Shown: positions 19,739-27,505, counted from the stretch's first letter. The stretch: 64,000 nt of DNA from JASLEW01 sp035544895 (GCA_035544895.1 DASZZM010000086.1:14828-78827); one strand, 5' to 3'. Notes: a model not told the origin generated them from the sequence alone. Program-made: numbers and translations.

Positions 19739-20409
19739 GCGCGCCTGCGAAAGACACCGACAAGCGCGAGCGTATAGTGAAGAGAGTCGCGCGCGAGTTG
19801 CGCGACGGATTTTATGTCAACCTGGGCATTGGCATGCCAACGCTCATCGCCAATTACGTGCCACCCGGAATAGAAGTCATTCTCCAATCTGAGAATGGCA
19901 TGCTGGGCATTGGGCCATATCCGGCCGAGGGACAGGAAGATCCAGATCTGATCAACGCGGGCAAGGAAACCGTGAGCGAGATGGCAGGGACGTCCTATTT
20001 CTCGAGTGCCGATTCGTTTGCGATGATTCTCGGCGGGCACATCGACTTGAGCGTGCTGGGCGCGATGGAAGTGGATGAATCCGGCAGCATCGCGAACTGG
20101 ATGATCCCCGGAAAGATGGTGAAAGGGATGGGCGGCGCGATGGACCTCGTGGCCGCGGCGCGGCGCGTGATCGTCGCCATGGAGCACACTTCACGCGGCG
20201 GCGCGCCGAAGGTCATGAAGAAGTGCACCCTGCCGCTCACCGGCGTTGGCGTCGTCGACACGATCGTGACGGAGCTTGCCTACATCCGCGTGACTGAGGA
20301 AGGCTTGGTGCTGGAGGAAGTGGCGCCGGGGTTGACCGCGGAGGATGTTCAGCGGGCGACCCACGCGCGCCTGCTGGTGAGTGCCGGGTTGAAGTCGATG
20401 GAGAGCTAG
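19735..20409 (+). CDS. scoB: 3-oxoacid CoA-transferase subunit B
   Basis: 224 residues overlapping scoA by 4 bases. The catalytic glutamate is in the family motif LQSENGMLGIGPYP (near residue 50). LGIGMPTLIANYVPPG, GGHIDLSVLGAMEVDESG and IANWMIPGKMVKGMGGAMDL are further signatures. Forms the active heteromer with ScoA. Less GC-rich than flanking genes, like scoA. Context with bdhA and the Liv-type transporter across the divergent promoter suggests a 3-hydroxybutyrate to acetoacetyl-CoA route. Confidence 0.93.
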   Translation: MSAPAKDTDKRERIVKRVARELRDGFYVNLGIGMPTLIANYVPPGIEVILQSENGMLGIGPYPAEGQEDPDLINAGKETVSEMAGTSYFSSADSFAMILGGHIDLSVLGAMEVDESGSIANWMIPGKMVKGMGGAMDLVAAARRVIVAMEHTSRGGAPKVMKKCTLPLTGVGVVDTIVTELAYIRVTEEGLVLEEVAPGLTAEDVQRATHARLLVSAGLKSMES

Positions 20410-20488
20410 CCCAGGTTGCGGCGCCGTGGCGCGGCCGTTAGGCTAGGATTGGTTCTCGACTGTGCGAGCGGCCCGGCCGAGATCCGTC

Positions 20489-21574
20489 ATGACGAGCTTC
20501 GTTGAAACCAAGATTCCCGAGCCGGCGGGCACCGTGGCCCGCGACTATCCTCCGGGTCCTCCGGGTCCTCCGGGTCCTCCGGGTGGACCCGCCCTCGCGG
20601 TGCGGACCCGGGGAAGCGCGGGCCGGCGCGCCGGCACCGTGGCGGGAGTCCTGCTCGGGGCCGTGCTGTTGGTTGCCGCTTGGGCCAAGGCCATCGATCC
20701 CGCGGCCTTCGCCGAGCAGATCCATGCCGAGGGTCTCGACCGCCTGCTGCCGGCCGGCGTCATGGCCCTGCTGGCGCTGGGGCTCGAGACCGGCCTCGGG
20801 CTGGCGCTCGTGCTCGGCTTGCGCCGCCTGTGGGTGCTGGTCCCGGCCGCCTTCCTGGTGGCGTTTTTTGTCGCCCTCAGCGGCCGCGCCTGGTGGCTCG
20901 ACGCCCACGGGCTGCGCGGCCAGACGGCGGCATGCGGATGCTTCGGAAACCTGGTTGAACGCTCGCCGCGCGAGGCGTTCTGGCAGGACCTTCTGCTCCT
21001 TGTGCCGCCGCTCCTGCTGGCCTTCGCGGGCAGGCAGCGGCGCCCGCCGGTCTTTCCGCCGGCACGGACCGCGGTGGTGGCGGCCGGTGTGGCCGCGGCC
21101 GTTCTCTTTGCCTGGCGGGCCCCGGCGCTGCCTCTCGACGACCTGGCGACCCGGCTGCATCCGGGCGCCTTTGTCGCCAAGCTCTGCGCCGGCACGGAAT
21201 CGCCGGTCTGCCTGGACACGGTCATTCCCGAGCTCGGTTCCGGCGAGCACCTGGTCGTGCTCGGGGACCTGGATGACCCGGCCTTGGGCCAGGCGGTCGA
21301 CTCGCTCAACACCCTTGCCCGCGCTCCCGGCGCGCCGGCGGTCTGGCTGCTGCACGCTTCCGGCCCCGCCCGGCAGCGCGCCTTCCAGTGGAAATGGGGG
21401 CCGGCGTTCAAGCTCGTGGAGGCGCCGGCGGCGTTGCTGCGGCCGCTTTACCGGCGCCTGCCGCGCTCGTTCCGCATCAGGGACGGGAACGTCGTCGAGA
21501 CCTTCCCGGGCCTCCCGCCGCCCGTGCGAGCGCCGGCCGCGGGAGCGCGGGCAACGGCCGGGGCCACGAAGTGA
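20489..21574 (+). CDS. MauE/DoxX-like integral membrane protein with collagen-like N-terminal repeat
   Basis: 361 residues from the ATG at 20489 (a GTG at 20462 is also possible; neither has a strong ribosome site). After a short N-terminus comes PGPPGPPGPPGG (residues about 21-32), then four hydrophobic helices (about 45-170) with the MauE-type phrase TAACGCFGNLVER near 143-155, where the paired cysteines sit. A non-membrane C-terminal half (about 185-361) has two more cysteines (LCAGTESPVCLD). MauE-like proteins handle electrons or disulphide formation in the membrane. The next gene encodes a thioredoxin-fold protein 13 bases downstream, supporting an envelope redox role. The exact partner and substrate are unknown. 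Confidence 0.7.
   Translation: MTSFVETKIPEPAGTVARDYPPGPPGPPGPPGGPALAVRTRGSAGRRAGTVAGVLLGAVLLVAAWAKAIDPAAFAEQIHAEGLDRLLPAGVMALLALGLETGLGLALVLGLRRLWVLVPAAFLVAFFVALSGRAWWLDAHGLRGQTAACGCFGNLVERSPREAFWQDLLLLVPPLLLAFAGRQRRPPVFPPARTAVVAAGVAAAVLFAWRAPALPLDDLATRLHPGAFVAKLCAGTESPVCLDTVIPELGSGEHLVVLGDLDDPALGQAVDSLNTLARAPGAPAVWLLHASGPARQRAFQWKWGPAFKLVEAPAALLRPLYRRLPRSFRIRDGNVVETFPGLPPPVRAPAAGARATAGATK
20549..20584 (+). repeat. In-frame 9-bp tandem repeat (4 units) encoding Pro-Pro-Gly
   Basis: Four perfect units of CCTCCGGGT. Each unit encodes one Pro-Pro-Gly triplet, so gain or loss of units by slippage keeps the frame of the MauE-like gene. Confidence 0.9.
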
Positions 21575-21587
21575 CGAGGTGCATCGA

Positions 21588-22427
21588 ATGAACATGAGCT
21601 CTCATCCGCGTCTCGGCGCTTTCCTGATCCTGACCTCCGTCATCGGCGTCTCCGCCCTGGCGCAAGGCATCCCCGCGGACAACGTGCTGCGCGACTTCCA
21701 CCAGATCGGAGACTACATCCTGGTCGTCGACGGCAAGGAGGTGCCGGCGGCCGAGATCTACCAGAGCGAGCGGGCCGGGTCGGCGATCCTTGTCCTCAGC
21801 TCGGCATTCCCTTCTCCGCTGCTGCTCAGCCCGCGCAGCAACACGGTCGAGGCGGTCAACCTGATGAAGGTGGCCAAGAAGCGAGACGGCACCGTGGACT
21901 TGCTGGCGGACGCCGTTCTCGCGCCGCAGGGCGCCCTCGAGCTCAGCGACGAGAACGTCCTTTTCACGATCGCTGGACACAAGGCGGCGCTCAAGCCCAA
22001 GCCGCCGCTGCTTGGGCTCCGGCGCGCCGCCGAGGTCACCGCCCACAACCCGGAGTATCTGACCGGAATCAAGGCCTACACCTCCAACGGGCCCGCCATC
22101 GCCGCACTGAAGAAGGAGCGCCAGCCGGTGACCGTGCGCGTGTATTACGGCTCCTGGTGCCCGCACTGCCGGATGATGGTGCCTCACGCCCTCAAGATCG
22201 AGCAGCAGCTCCAAGGGTCGAAGATCCGCTTCGAGTACTTCGGGCTGCCGCAGAACTTCAGCAACGACCCCGCGGCGCTCAAGGCCGGCGTCAAAGGGGT
22301 TCCGACCGGCATCGTGTTCGTCAACGGCAAGGAGACCGGCCGCATCCGCGACCATGCCTGGAGCTCCCCCGAGTCGGCCCTCAGAGACATCCTCGACGGC
22401 AAGGGGAAGGCAGAGGCCGGCAAGTAG
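21588..22427 (+). CDS. Exported thioredoxin-fold protein with WCPHC active site
   Basis: 279 residues from the ATG at 21588. N-terminal signal peptide (about residues 1-26, ending SALAQG). Residues about 30-165 form a domain I do not recognise (VVDGKEVPAAEIYQSERAG, then LSSAFPSPLLLSP). The C-terminal thioredoxin fold (about 180-275) carries TVRVYYGSWCPHCRMMVPHALKIEQQL and the cis-Pro loop KGVPTGIVFVNG. WCPHC with an upstream signal peptide fits a periplasmic thiol oxidoreductase. It directly follows the MauE-like membrane gene, which could reoxidise or reduce it. Partner assignment is inference from position. Confidence 0.8.
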   Translation: MNMSSHPRLGAFLILTSVIGVSALAQGIPADNVLRDFHQIGDYILVVDGKEVPAAEIYQSERAGSAILVLSSAFPSPLLLSPRSNTVEAVNLMKVAKKRDGTVDLLADAVLAPQGALELSDENVLFTIAGHKAALKPKPPLLGLRRAAEVTAHNPEYLTGIKAYTSNGPAIAALKKERQPVTVRVYYGSWCPHCRMMVPHALKIEQQLQGSKIRFEYFGLPQNFSNDPAALKAGVKGVPTGIVFVNGKETGRIRDHAWSSPESALRDILDGKGKAEAGK

Positions 22428-22510
22428 GCGGGCGGGGGCAGCCAGCCTCGGCCGCGTGCGGCAGGCCCTGGCGCGCCAGCGATTCGTCGCCGACGTCCGG
22501 CGCCTGGCCC

Positions 22511-23845
22511 CTACGGCAGCGAGCCGCTCATCCCTTCCGCCAGGGCGAGCAGGGGATCGACGCCGCCGTTGTGCCAGGAGGCGTCGGGCGACTGGAGCTC
22601 GCCCGGCCGCGCGCAGCGCGAGATCCCCAGCTCCAACAAACTGGACTCGAGGCGCCAGGCGTCCTCACCCGCCAGGGCGGCGCCCTGCAGCCGCCCTCCC
22701 CAGGGAGCGAGCAGCGCGGGCAGACCGTCGAGGCCGGCCAGTGGATGGACCCGCACCGTGCGCAGGCCCGGCGACGGCCTGAAGGCCGGCTCGGGCTCGA
22801 CGATCACCGTTCCCTCCGCCACCGGCAGCTCCGACATCGCCAGTCCGCGCAACGCGGCTTCCAGGCGCAGCTGCTGCACGGCCGCCGCGACGGTCGGGTC
22901 GAGTGGTCCGGGAGGCCAGCGCCGCGCCAGGCCGGCGAGAGCCTCCTCCAGCCGGCGTGCGAGCTCGAGGGCGTCGCCGTCCGTGTAGATCGCGGCGATC
23001 GACAGGCATCCGCGCTGGTCGAACAGCGCCACGTCGCGCGCCAGCCCCGCCGCCGCCTCTCCGGCGTCCGCGCCCACCACGCCGACGCTGGTCTTCGGCC
23101 CATAGCCCACCACGCGCCCCGGCGCCCGCCGCCCCAGGTCGGCAAGCGCCGCCTCTTCGCCATAGGCGAGAACGGTGCCGGCCGCGGCGAGCACCGGGCG
23201 CTCGAGCCGCTGGTCGCCTCCCGGCCAGGTCAGGGCGGCAACGGCGCCAGCCAGCCGAGGCTCGCGGCAGATAAGGGCGGCGACGAAGGCGGGAGCGAAC
23301 AGCGGCTCCGCCGAAGGGGACTTGAGGAGGACCGGACGCCGCAGGGCCAGGGCAGGCAGCAGCGGCTGCACCGCCAGGGCCGGCAGATTGGAGGCGAGGA
23401 CCGCCACCACCAGGTCGGGGCTTCCGGATGCGCCGGGTCCCTGCCCGGTCTGACCGGATGCGCCGCCGGGTCCCTGCCCGGCGCGCAAGGAATCGGCTCG
23501 TGCCAGCTGCGCCGCGGCCGGCCGGCGTCGTACTCCACCCAAGACAGCCGCGAGGCCCGCGGCGAGGCCCGCGGGAGAGAGGCGGCACAGCCGCGCCAGG
23601 GCAGGTTCGAGCGCCCGGCGCTCCGGCGACGCGGGGTCGAGAAAGGCCTCGACCGTCGTGCCCCAGGCGGAGAGCAGGGCGCGCCGCGGGATGGCCCGCA
23701 GACCGGGGCCCGCCTGGCGCAGGGCGGCTACCAGTCGCTCCAGGCCCTCCGGAGTCCAGCGGACGGCCGCGTAGGGCACGCCGTCGAGCACGGCAGGCGC
23801 ATGCGGCGTCGCACAAGACGCCGGGACCTGAGCATCGGCAAGCAT
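22511..23845 (-). CDS. LuxC-family acyl-CoA (fatty acid) reductase
   Basis: 444 residues from the ATG at 23845. The aldehyde-dehydrogenase-like fold is shown by the LVVAVLASNLPALAVQPLLPALALRRPVLLKSPSAEPL stretch (about 144-183) and the active-site region DVALFDQRGCLS with Cys280 in the place of the LuxC acyl-accepting cysteine. The C-terminal RCARPGELQSPDASWHNGGVDPL is characteristic of the LuxC group. These enzymes reduce activated acyl groups to aldehydes with NADPH. A LuxE-type partner lies at 24357-25421, but no luxAB luciferase genes are present. A low-complexity Gly-rich insert (about 122-143) is encoded by two copies of a palindrome also found in dispersed repeats of this window. Confidence 0.82.
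   Translation of the reverse strand: MLADAQVPASCATPHAPAVLDGVPYAAVRWTPEGLERLVAALRQAGPGLRAIPRRALLSAWGTTVEAFLDPASPERRALEPALARLCRLSPAGLAAGLAAVLGGVRRRPAAAQLARADSLRAGQGPGGASGQTGQGPGASGSPDLVVAVLASNLPALAVQPLLPALALRRPVLLKSPSAEPLFAPAFVAALICREPRLAGAVAALTWPGGDQRLERPVLAAAGTVLAYGEEAALADLGRRAPGRVVGYGPKTSVGVVGADAGEAAAGLARDVALFDQRGCLSIAAIYTDGDALELARRLEEALAGLARRWPPGPLDPTVAAAVQQLRLEAALRGLAMSELPVAEGTVIVEPEPAFRPSPGLRTVRVHPLAGLDGLPALLAPWGGRLQGAALAGEDAWRLESSLLELGISRCARPGELQSPDASWHNGGVDPLLALAEGMSGSLP
23433..23481. repeat. Two copies of a 16-bp palindromic unit inside the luxC-like gene
   Basis: CCGGGTCCCTGCCCGG occurs at 23433-23448 and 23466-23481, each preceded by CCGGATGCG, so the whole is a direct duplication of about 30 bp. 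The unit can fold into a small hairpin and is also found at 27418-27433 and, with one change, at 37979-37994 inside dispersed elements. Confidence 0.85.
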
Positions 23846-23877
23846 CGGGCAGATTATGATCCCGGCCAGGCCAGCCC

Positions 23878-24351
23878 ATGCGCGCCACGGTCAGCCACTT
23901 CGAGATCCCTGCCCGAGACCTGGAGCGGGCAGCCCGCTTTTATCGCGAGGCCTTCGGCTGGCACGTCGAGCCGCTGACATGGGAGGGCAGCAGCCCTTAC
24001 TACACGGTGCGCATGCGCGGGCTGGCCGGCGACGAGGGCGAGCCGCCAAGCTCGTCCTCTGGGCGGCAACCGCCGGATGGGCAGCTACCTCGCCGCGCTT
24101 CCAAGGTCGGCCAAGGAGCCGCCTTCGGCATCAACGGCGGGCTGACCGAGAACGACGGCTCGCTCGTGCACCCGCTCCTGGTCATCCATATCGCCGGCGC
24201 CGACCTGCCGAGCTGCCTTGACAAGATCGTCGCCTGCGGCGGCCGGATCGATCTGCCCGTGATCCGCGTCGGCAGCTTTGGCCTGTTCGCCCGTTTTCGC
24301 GACCCGGAAGGCAACCTGCTGGGCCTGTGGCAGGGCTTCGAGCCACCCTAG
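23878..24351 (+). CDS. VOC (glyoxalase/dioxygenase-fold) protein
   Basis: 157 residues; the ATG at 23878 lies 32 bases from the divergent luxC-like start. VOC pattern: VSHFEIPARDLERAARFYREAFGWHVEP at the N-terminus (first metal-ligand position His6 region) and the C-terminal LFARFRDPEGNLLGLWQ with the conserved Asp-Pro-Glu-Gly-Asn. The central part (about 45-75) is unusually Ser/Pro/Arg-rich and does not look like a normal VOC strand, so a pair of compensating frameshifts there is possible. Such proteins include small metal-dependent lyases and antibiotic-binding proteins. Function unknown. It is wedged between the luxC- and luxE-like genes on the opposite strand. Confidence 0.8.
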   Translation: MRATVSHFEIPARDLERAARFYREAFGWHVEPLTWEGSSPYYTVRMRGLAGDEGEPPSSSSGRQPPDGQLPRRASKVGQGAAFGINGGLTENDGSLVHPLLVIHIAGADLPSCLDKIVACGGRIDLPVIRVGSFGLFARFRDPEGNLLGLWQGFEPP

Positions 24352-24356
24352 CCCGG

Positions 24357-25421
24357 TCAGGGGGCGGGGTGCGGGCTGGCGCGCTGCAGGTCTTCGACCA
24401 CCAAGGAGCAGCCGCGGAGCTCGGCGCCGGCGGCGCGGCCGAGGAGGCGGAAGCCGTTGCCTTCGGCGACCCCCAGGTCCTCGGTGAGCAGGTGAACGGC
24501 CGAGCCGAGGTTGGCGAGGTCGAAGATGGCGACGAGGCCGGGCGTGCCGGCCGGCGCTTCGGCCAGGCTCTCGGGATCGAGGATGCGCACACGCAGCCAG
24601 TGCGGAGCCACGAAGAGATCTGGATCGCCGCCCGAGAGAGCGCGCGTGTAGCACTGGCTGGTGAGCTCGGCCATGCCGTACTCGCGCACGATGGCGCCGG
24701 GCGGAAGGTGGAGGCGCTCGCCGAGCCTGGCCATCAGCGCTTCGCGCGACACCTCGCCGGCGCGCCCCTTGAAACCGCCGGTCTCGAACACCGCGCTACC
24801 CGCCGGCAGGCGGAAACGCAGATCCTGCCGCTCGAGAGCGTCGAGCCATTGCGCCAGGGCCAGGGCGGTGGCGAGGACGAGGACCGGCTGCCGTTCGCGC
24901 TGCCGTGCCGCCGTCCAGGAACGGGCCGCCGCGGCTTCGACACCCCGCCGGCCGAAGGCGATGGCGCTTTCCGGAGCGGCGTAGCGGCCCAGGATATGGT
25001 CCACCATGAACGCGAGGCTCGAATCGGGAAGCTGCGCGCGCGAGGGGATCAGCGACAGCATCGGCGGGCGGCCGCCGAAAGGCAGGCAGAAGAGCGGGAA
25101 GGAAGCGTCGATCGCCTGCCGGTAGAGGTCGGGAAACGGGTGGTAGTGCACGCTGCGCGCGGCCTCCCCGCCGCTCGTGCCGCTGCTGCGAAAGACCTCA
25201 CGCTCGGGGGCGGCGGCCAGGCGCAGCGTCTTGAAGGCGGCGGTGGGCACCAGGGGCACCTGCCGCCAGTCAGCAATCCGCTCCGGAGTCTTCCCGCTGC
25301 GAGCGCTGAGCTTGCGCAGCGGCTCGATCCGCTCGTACTGGAAGGCGAAGGCGGCAAGCGCCAACTCGTCGAAAGAAGCGCTCCCCGGGTCGGCGAGAAA
25401 GCGGGCCACGCGCTCGATCAC
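24357..25421 (-). CDS. LuxE-family acyl-protein synthetase
   Basis: 354 residues from a GTG at 25421. LuxE features: N-terminal FDELALAAFAFQYERIEPLRKL, then VPLVPTAAFKTLRL before the adenylation motif FRSSGTSGG (residues 79-84 SSGTSG), the GGFKGR stretch near 240 and REYGMAELTSQCY near 268-280, a typical adenylating-enzyme motif. LuxE activates fatty acids as acyl-AMP and passes the acyl group to LuxC. The gene ends 5 bases from the convergent VOC stop. The LuxC- and LuxE-like genes share a strand and could form one leftward unit interrupted by the opposing VOC gene. Confidence 0.82.
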   Translation of the reverse strand: MIERVARFLADPGSASFDELALAAFAFQYERIEPLRKLSARSGKTPERIADWRQVPLVPTAAFKTLRLAAAPEREVFRSSGTSGGEAARSVHYHPFPDLYRQAIDASFPLFCLPFGGRPPMLSLIPSRAQLPDSSLAFMVDHILGRYAAPESAIAFGRRGVEAAAARSWTAARQRERQPVLVLATALALAQWLDALERQDLRFRLPAGSAVFETGGFKGRAGEVSREALMARLGERLHLPPGAIVREYGMAELTSQCYTRALSGGDPDLFVAPHWLRVRILDPESLAEAPAGTPGLVAIFDLANLGSAVHLLTEDLGVAEGNGFRLLGRAAGAELRGCSLVVEDLQRASPHPAP

Positions 25422-25530
25422 GCGGGGATTCTGTCACGCCCTGCCGCAAGCAGGGCCGTGCGCGGCGGCCTGTTCGGCTGAGCGGCGCTCTGCTATCGTC
25501 CCACCCAGTCAAGACGCAACTCCCCGCTCC

Positions 25531-25557
25531 GAGAGGGTGGGGCGTCCCCCTTCCCCG
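25531..25557. repeat. Possible fragment of the dispersed GC-rich element
   Basis: GAGAGGGTGG followed by GGCGTCCCCCTTCCCC resembles the minus-strand right arm of the elements described below (compare 32410-32446), with single-base differences. It lies in the 223-base gap between the luxE-like gene and the sigma factor, where I see no other clear feature. Confidence 0.35.
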
Positions 25558-25644
25558 AGTCGTTGCCGTTCCTCAGAGATTACCGAATCCGGATCGGCCG
25601 ACCGAGCGCAGGATCGCGGCCCCGAGGGTGTTTCAGGAGATGAG

Positions 25645-26241
25645 GTGAGCGGTTCGGAGAAGGCAGCCGCCGACCCCGGCTGGGAGGTCCTGGCGAGGGT
25701 GGCCGCCGGAGAGGTAGACGCCTTCGCCACGCTGGTCGAGGCGCATCAGGACCGGCTCCTCCGCCTTTGCGAGCGGTTGCTCGGCGATGTCGAGGAGGCC
25801 CGCGACGCCGCCCAAGAGGTCTTCCTCAGGGCCTTTCGCAAGGCGGCCGAATTCCAGCCCCAAGGCCAGGTTTTCACCTGGCTCTATCGCATTGCGACGA
25901 ATTATTGCCTGAACAAGCTGCGCCGCCGCAGACTGGTGCGCTTCATCCAGCTGGAGGGGTCCGAGGAGCGGGAGGCCGCGCCAATCGATCCTCCCGACAG
26001 CGCACCCGACCCCGCCACCGCGCTCGCCGCCCGCCAGCGCTGGGGCTCGACCCGGCGGGCCATCGCCGGGCTGCCGGCCGGGCAGCGGGCGGTGCTCATC
26101 CTGGCCCGCTTCGAGGGCCTGTCCTACCGCCAGATCGCCGAGGTTCTGGGCATCACCGAAGGGGCGGTCGAGAGCCGGCTGTTCCGCGCCATGCGCCGGA
26201 TCGAGTCGGCGCAAGAATTGCGTTCCTCACGGGTTTCATGA
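25645..26241 (+). CDS. ECF-type RNA polymerase sigma factor
   Basis: The GTG at 25645 follows CAGGAGATGAG, giving 198 residues. Region 2: DAFATLVEAHQDRLLRLCERLLGDVEEARDAAQEVFLRAFRKAAEFQPQGQVFTWLYRIATNYCLNKLRRRR (about 21-94), including the -10 recognition helix. Region 4: LPAGQRAVLILARFEGLSYRQIAEVLGITEGAVESRLFRAMRRI (about 146-190). There is no region 3, which is normal for the ECF group. It is followed at 17 bases by a single-pass membrane protein that is probably its anti-sigma factor and then by a CpxP-like sensor, suggesting an envelope-stress response. Target promoters unknown. Confidence 0.9.
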   Translation: MSGSEKAAADPGWEVLARVAAGEVDAFATLVEAHQDRLLRLCERLLGDVEEARDAAQEVFLRAFRKAAEFQPQGQVFTWLYRIATNYCLNKLRRRRLVRFIQLEGSEEREAAPIDPPDSAPDPATALAARQRWGSTRRAIAGLPAGQRAVLILARFEGLSYRQIAEVLGITEGAVESRLFRAMRRIESAQELRSSRVS

Positions 26242-26257
26242 CATGGGAGAGGTTCCT

Positions 26258-26701
26258 ATGACTGGGGATGTGCAGATTCAGCTCATGCGGCTCTTGCATG
26301 GGCAACTACCGGAAGAGAAAGCGCGCGCGCTGCGCGATCGACTCGCGCGCGAGCCCGAGCTGGCCCTGGCCTACCGGCGGCTCGAACGGGCATGGGCGGG
26401 CTTGGAGCTGCCGCCGGCGGCGCCCGCTCCCCTGGGTTTCACCAGCCGCGTGATGGCACGCCTCGGTGCCGGAAGCCCGGTCGTCCCGTGGTCGAAGGCG
26501 CCGCTATGGGTGCGGGCAACGGGCGCGGCGGCGCTGCTGGCGGGGGTGCTGCTCGGCATGGGGGTCGGGATCGGCTGGATGCCGAAGGAGACCCATGCCC
26601 ACACGGGCCTGCCGCCGCTGACAGAAAGCTACCTGGCCATGGTCAACGACTCCACCGCCCCGGCACTCCCTCCCGCGCAGGGGGGTGAGGCCCGGCAGTG
26701 A
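26258..26701 (+). CDS. Single-pass membrane protein, putative anti-sigma factor
   Basis: 147 residues from the ATG at 26258, chosen because GGGAGAGG lies in front; an ATG at 26243 is possible. Cytoplasmic residues about 1-75 contain a helical segment LMRLLHGQLPEEKARALRDRLAREPELALAYRRLERAW that resembles anti-sigma N-termini, but lack the His-x3-Cys-x2-Cys zinc motif. One membrane helix at about 85-107 (VRATGAAALLAGVLLGMGVGIGW) is followed by a short periplasmic tail. The anti-sigma role is inferred from the position directly after the sigma factor and the topology. The stop overlaps the next start (GTGA). Confidence 0.65.
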   Translation: MTGDVQIQLMRLLHGQLPEEKARALRDRLAREPELALAYRRLERAWAGLELPPAAPAPLGFTSRVMARLGAGSPVVPWSKAPLWVRATGAAALLAGVLLGMGVGIGWMPKETHAHTGLPPLTESYLAMVNDSTAPALPPAQGGEARQ

Positions 26702-27273
26702 AGCGTTGGTGGCTGGTCATAGCGCTCCTGCTGTCGCTTGGGATGAACCTGGGCATCCTGGCGATGGTCGCGGTCAATCGTCCGGAATTCGTTCGCCAGC
26801 AGCAGCAGGCGTTGCGCCCAGGCGCGCCCGGCCGGCTGCCGCAGCTCGCCGAGCGGCTGGGCCTCCAGGGCGAGGTGCGCGAGCGCTTCCTCGAGCGCCA
26901 GCGGCAGTTCAACCGGGAGACCGCGGGCCCGCGCAAGCGCCTGCAGGTGATCCGCCAGCAGGTGCGCGTAGAGCTGGTGCGCGCCCATCCCGACGAGAAG
27001 CGGATCGACGAGCTGCTGCGCGAGGGGGCGGACCTTTACCTCCTGCTCGAACGCTCGCTCACCACCGACGTGCTCGAGACCCGCGCCATGCTCCCTCCGG
27101 AAGCGGAGCGTAAGTACGTCGACCTCATCGCTCAGCTCCAGCTCGAGGGCCCCGGCGCTCTCGGCCATCTGCCCCAGCCCCTGCGCAACTGGTGGTGGCA
27201 GCGCAGCCCCCCGCCCAAACCAACCCCGAAGCCGCCGCAGGCTGGAAGCCCCCCCGCCAAGCCGCCGGGCTAG
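26698..27273 (+). CDS. CpxP/Spy-like periplasmic sensor protein
   Basis: 191 residues from a GTG overlapping the previous stop. N-terminal membrane anchor or uncleaved signal (WWLVIALLLSLGMNLGILAMV), then an all-helical, Arg/Glu/Gln-rich region (about 45-150: LGLQGEVRERFLERQRQFNRETAGPRKRL, LLREGADLYLLLERSLTTDVLETRAMLPPEAERKY) in the arrangement of the LTxxQ/Spy heavy-metal sensor family, ending in a Pro/Lys-rich tail. In this family such proteins sense misfolded protein or metal and act with a sigma/anti-sigma pair. Third gene of a three-gene unit. Confidence 0.65.
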   Translation: MKRWWLVIALLLSLGMNLGILAMVAVNRPEFVRQQQQALRPGAPGRLPQLAERLGLQGEVRERFLERQRQFNRETAGPRKRLQVIRQQVRVELVRAHPDEKRIDELLREGADLYLLLERSLTTDVLETRAMLPPEAERKYVDLIAQLQLEGPGALGHLPQPLRNWWWQRSPPPKPTPKPPQAGSPPAKPPG

Positions 27274-27290
27274 AAAAGAATTGGAGTTCG

Positions 27291-27490
27291 TCTAGCGCCG
27301 CCCGTGGGCGACCCCGGGGGTATGAAACGGCGCTCGCTAACTGGCGATGGCGGCCTCCAATCTATCGGATCGCCCCCCGCAACCCCTCCGGACCCCCTTC
27401 CCGGCTTTCTGAAACCGCCGGGTCCCTGCCCGGCGGTGGCCGGGGGGGAAGGGGACGCCCCCACCCCTCGCGCACCAACGGTTCTCATCT
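27291..27490 (+). repeat. Dispersed GC-rich element, copy 1 (long form with nested palindrome)
   Basis: Left arm TAGCGCCGCCCGTGGGCG, then the ATGAAACGGCGCT and ACTGGCGATGGC segments, the shared core TCTATCGGATCGCCCCCCGC, a long GC-rich stem (CCCTTCCC pairing with GGGAAGGGG) interrupted by the nested palindrome CCGGGTCCCTGCCCGG, and right end CGCGCACCAAC. No coding capacity. It lies in the convergent gap between the CpxP-like and lolC/E-like genes. Confidence 0.85.
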
Positions 27491-27505
27491 GCGTAAAGAA
27501 AAGAG

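Noticed and set aside
22511..25421. Bioluminescence operon
   Set aside because: Only LuxC- and LuxE-type genes are present; luxA, luxB and luxD are missing.
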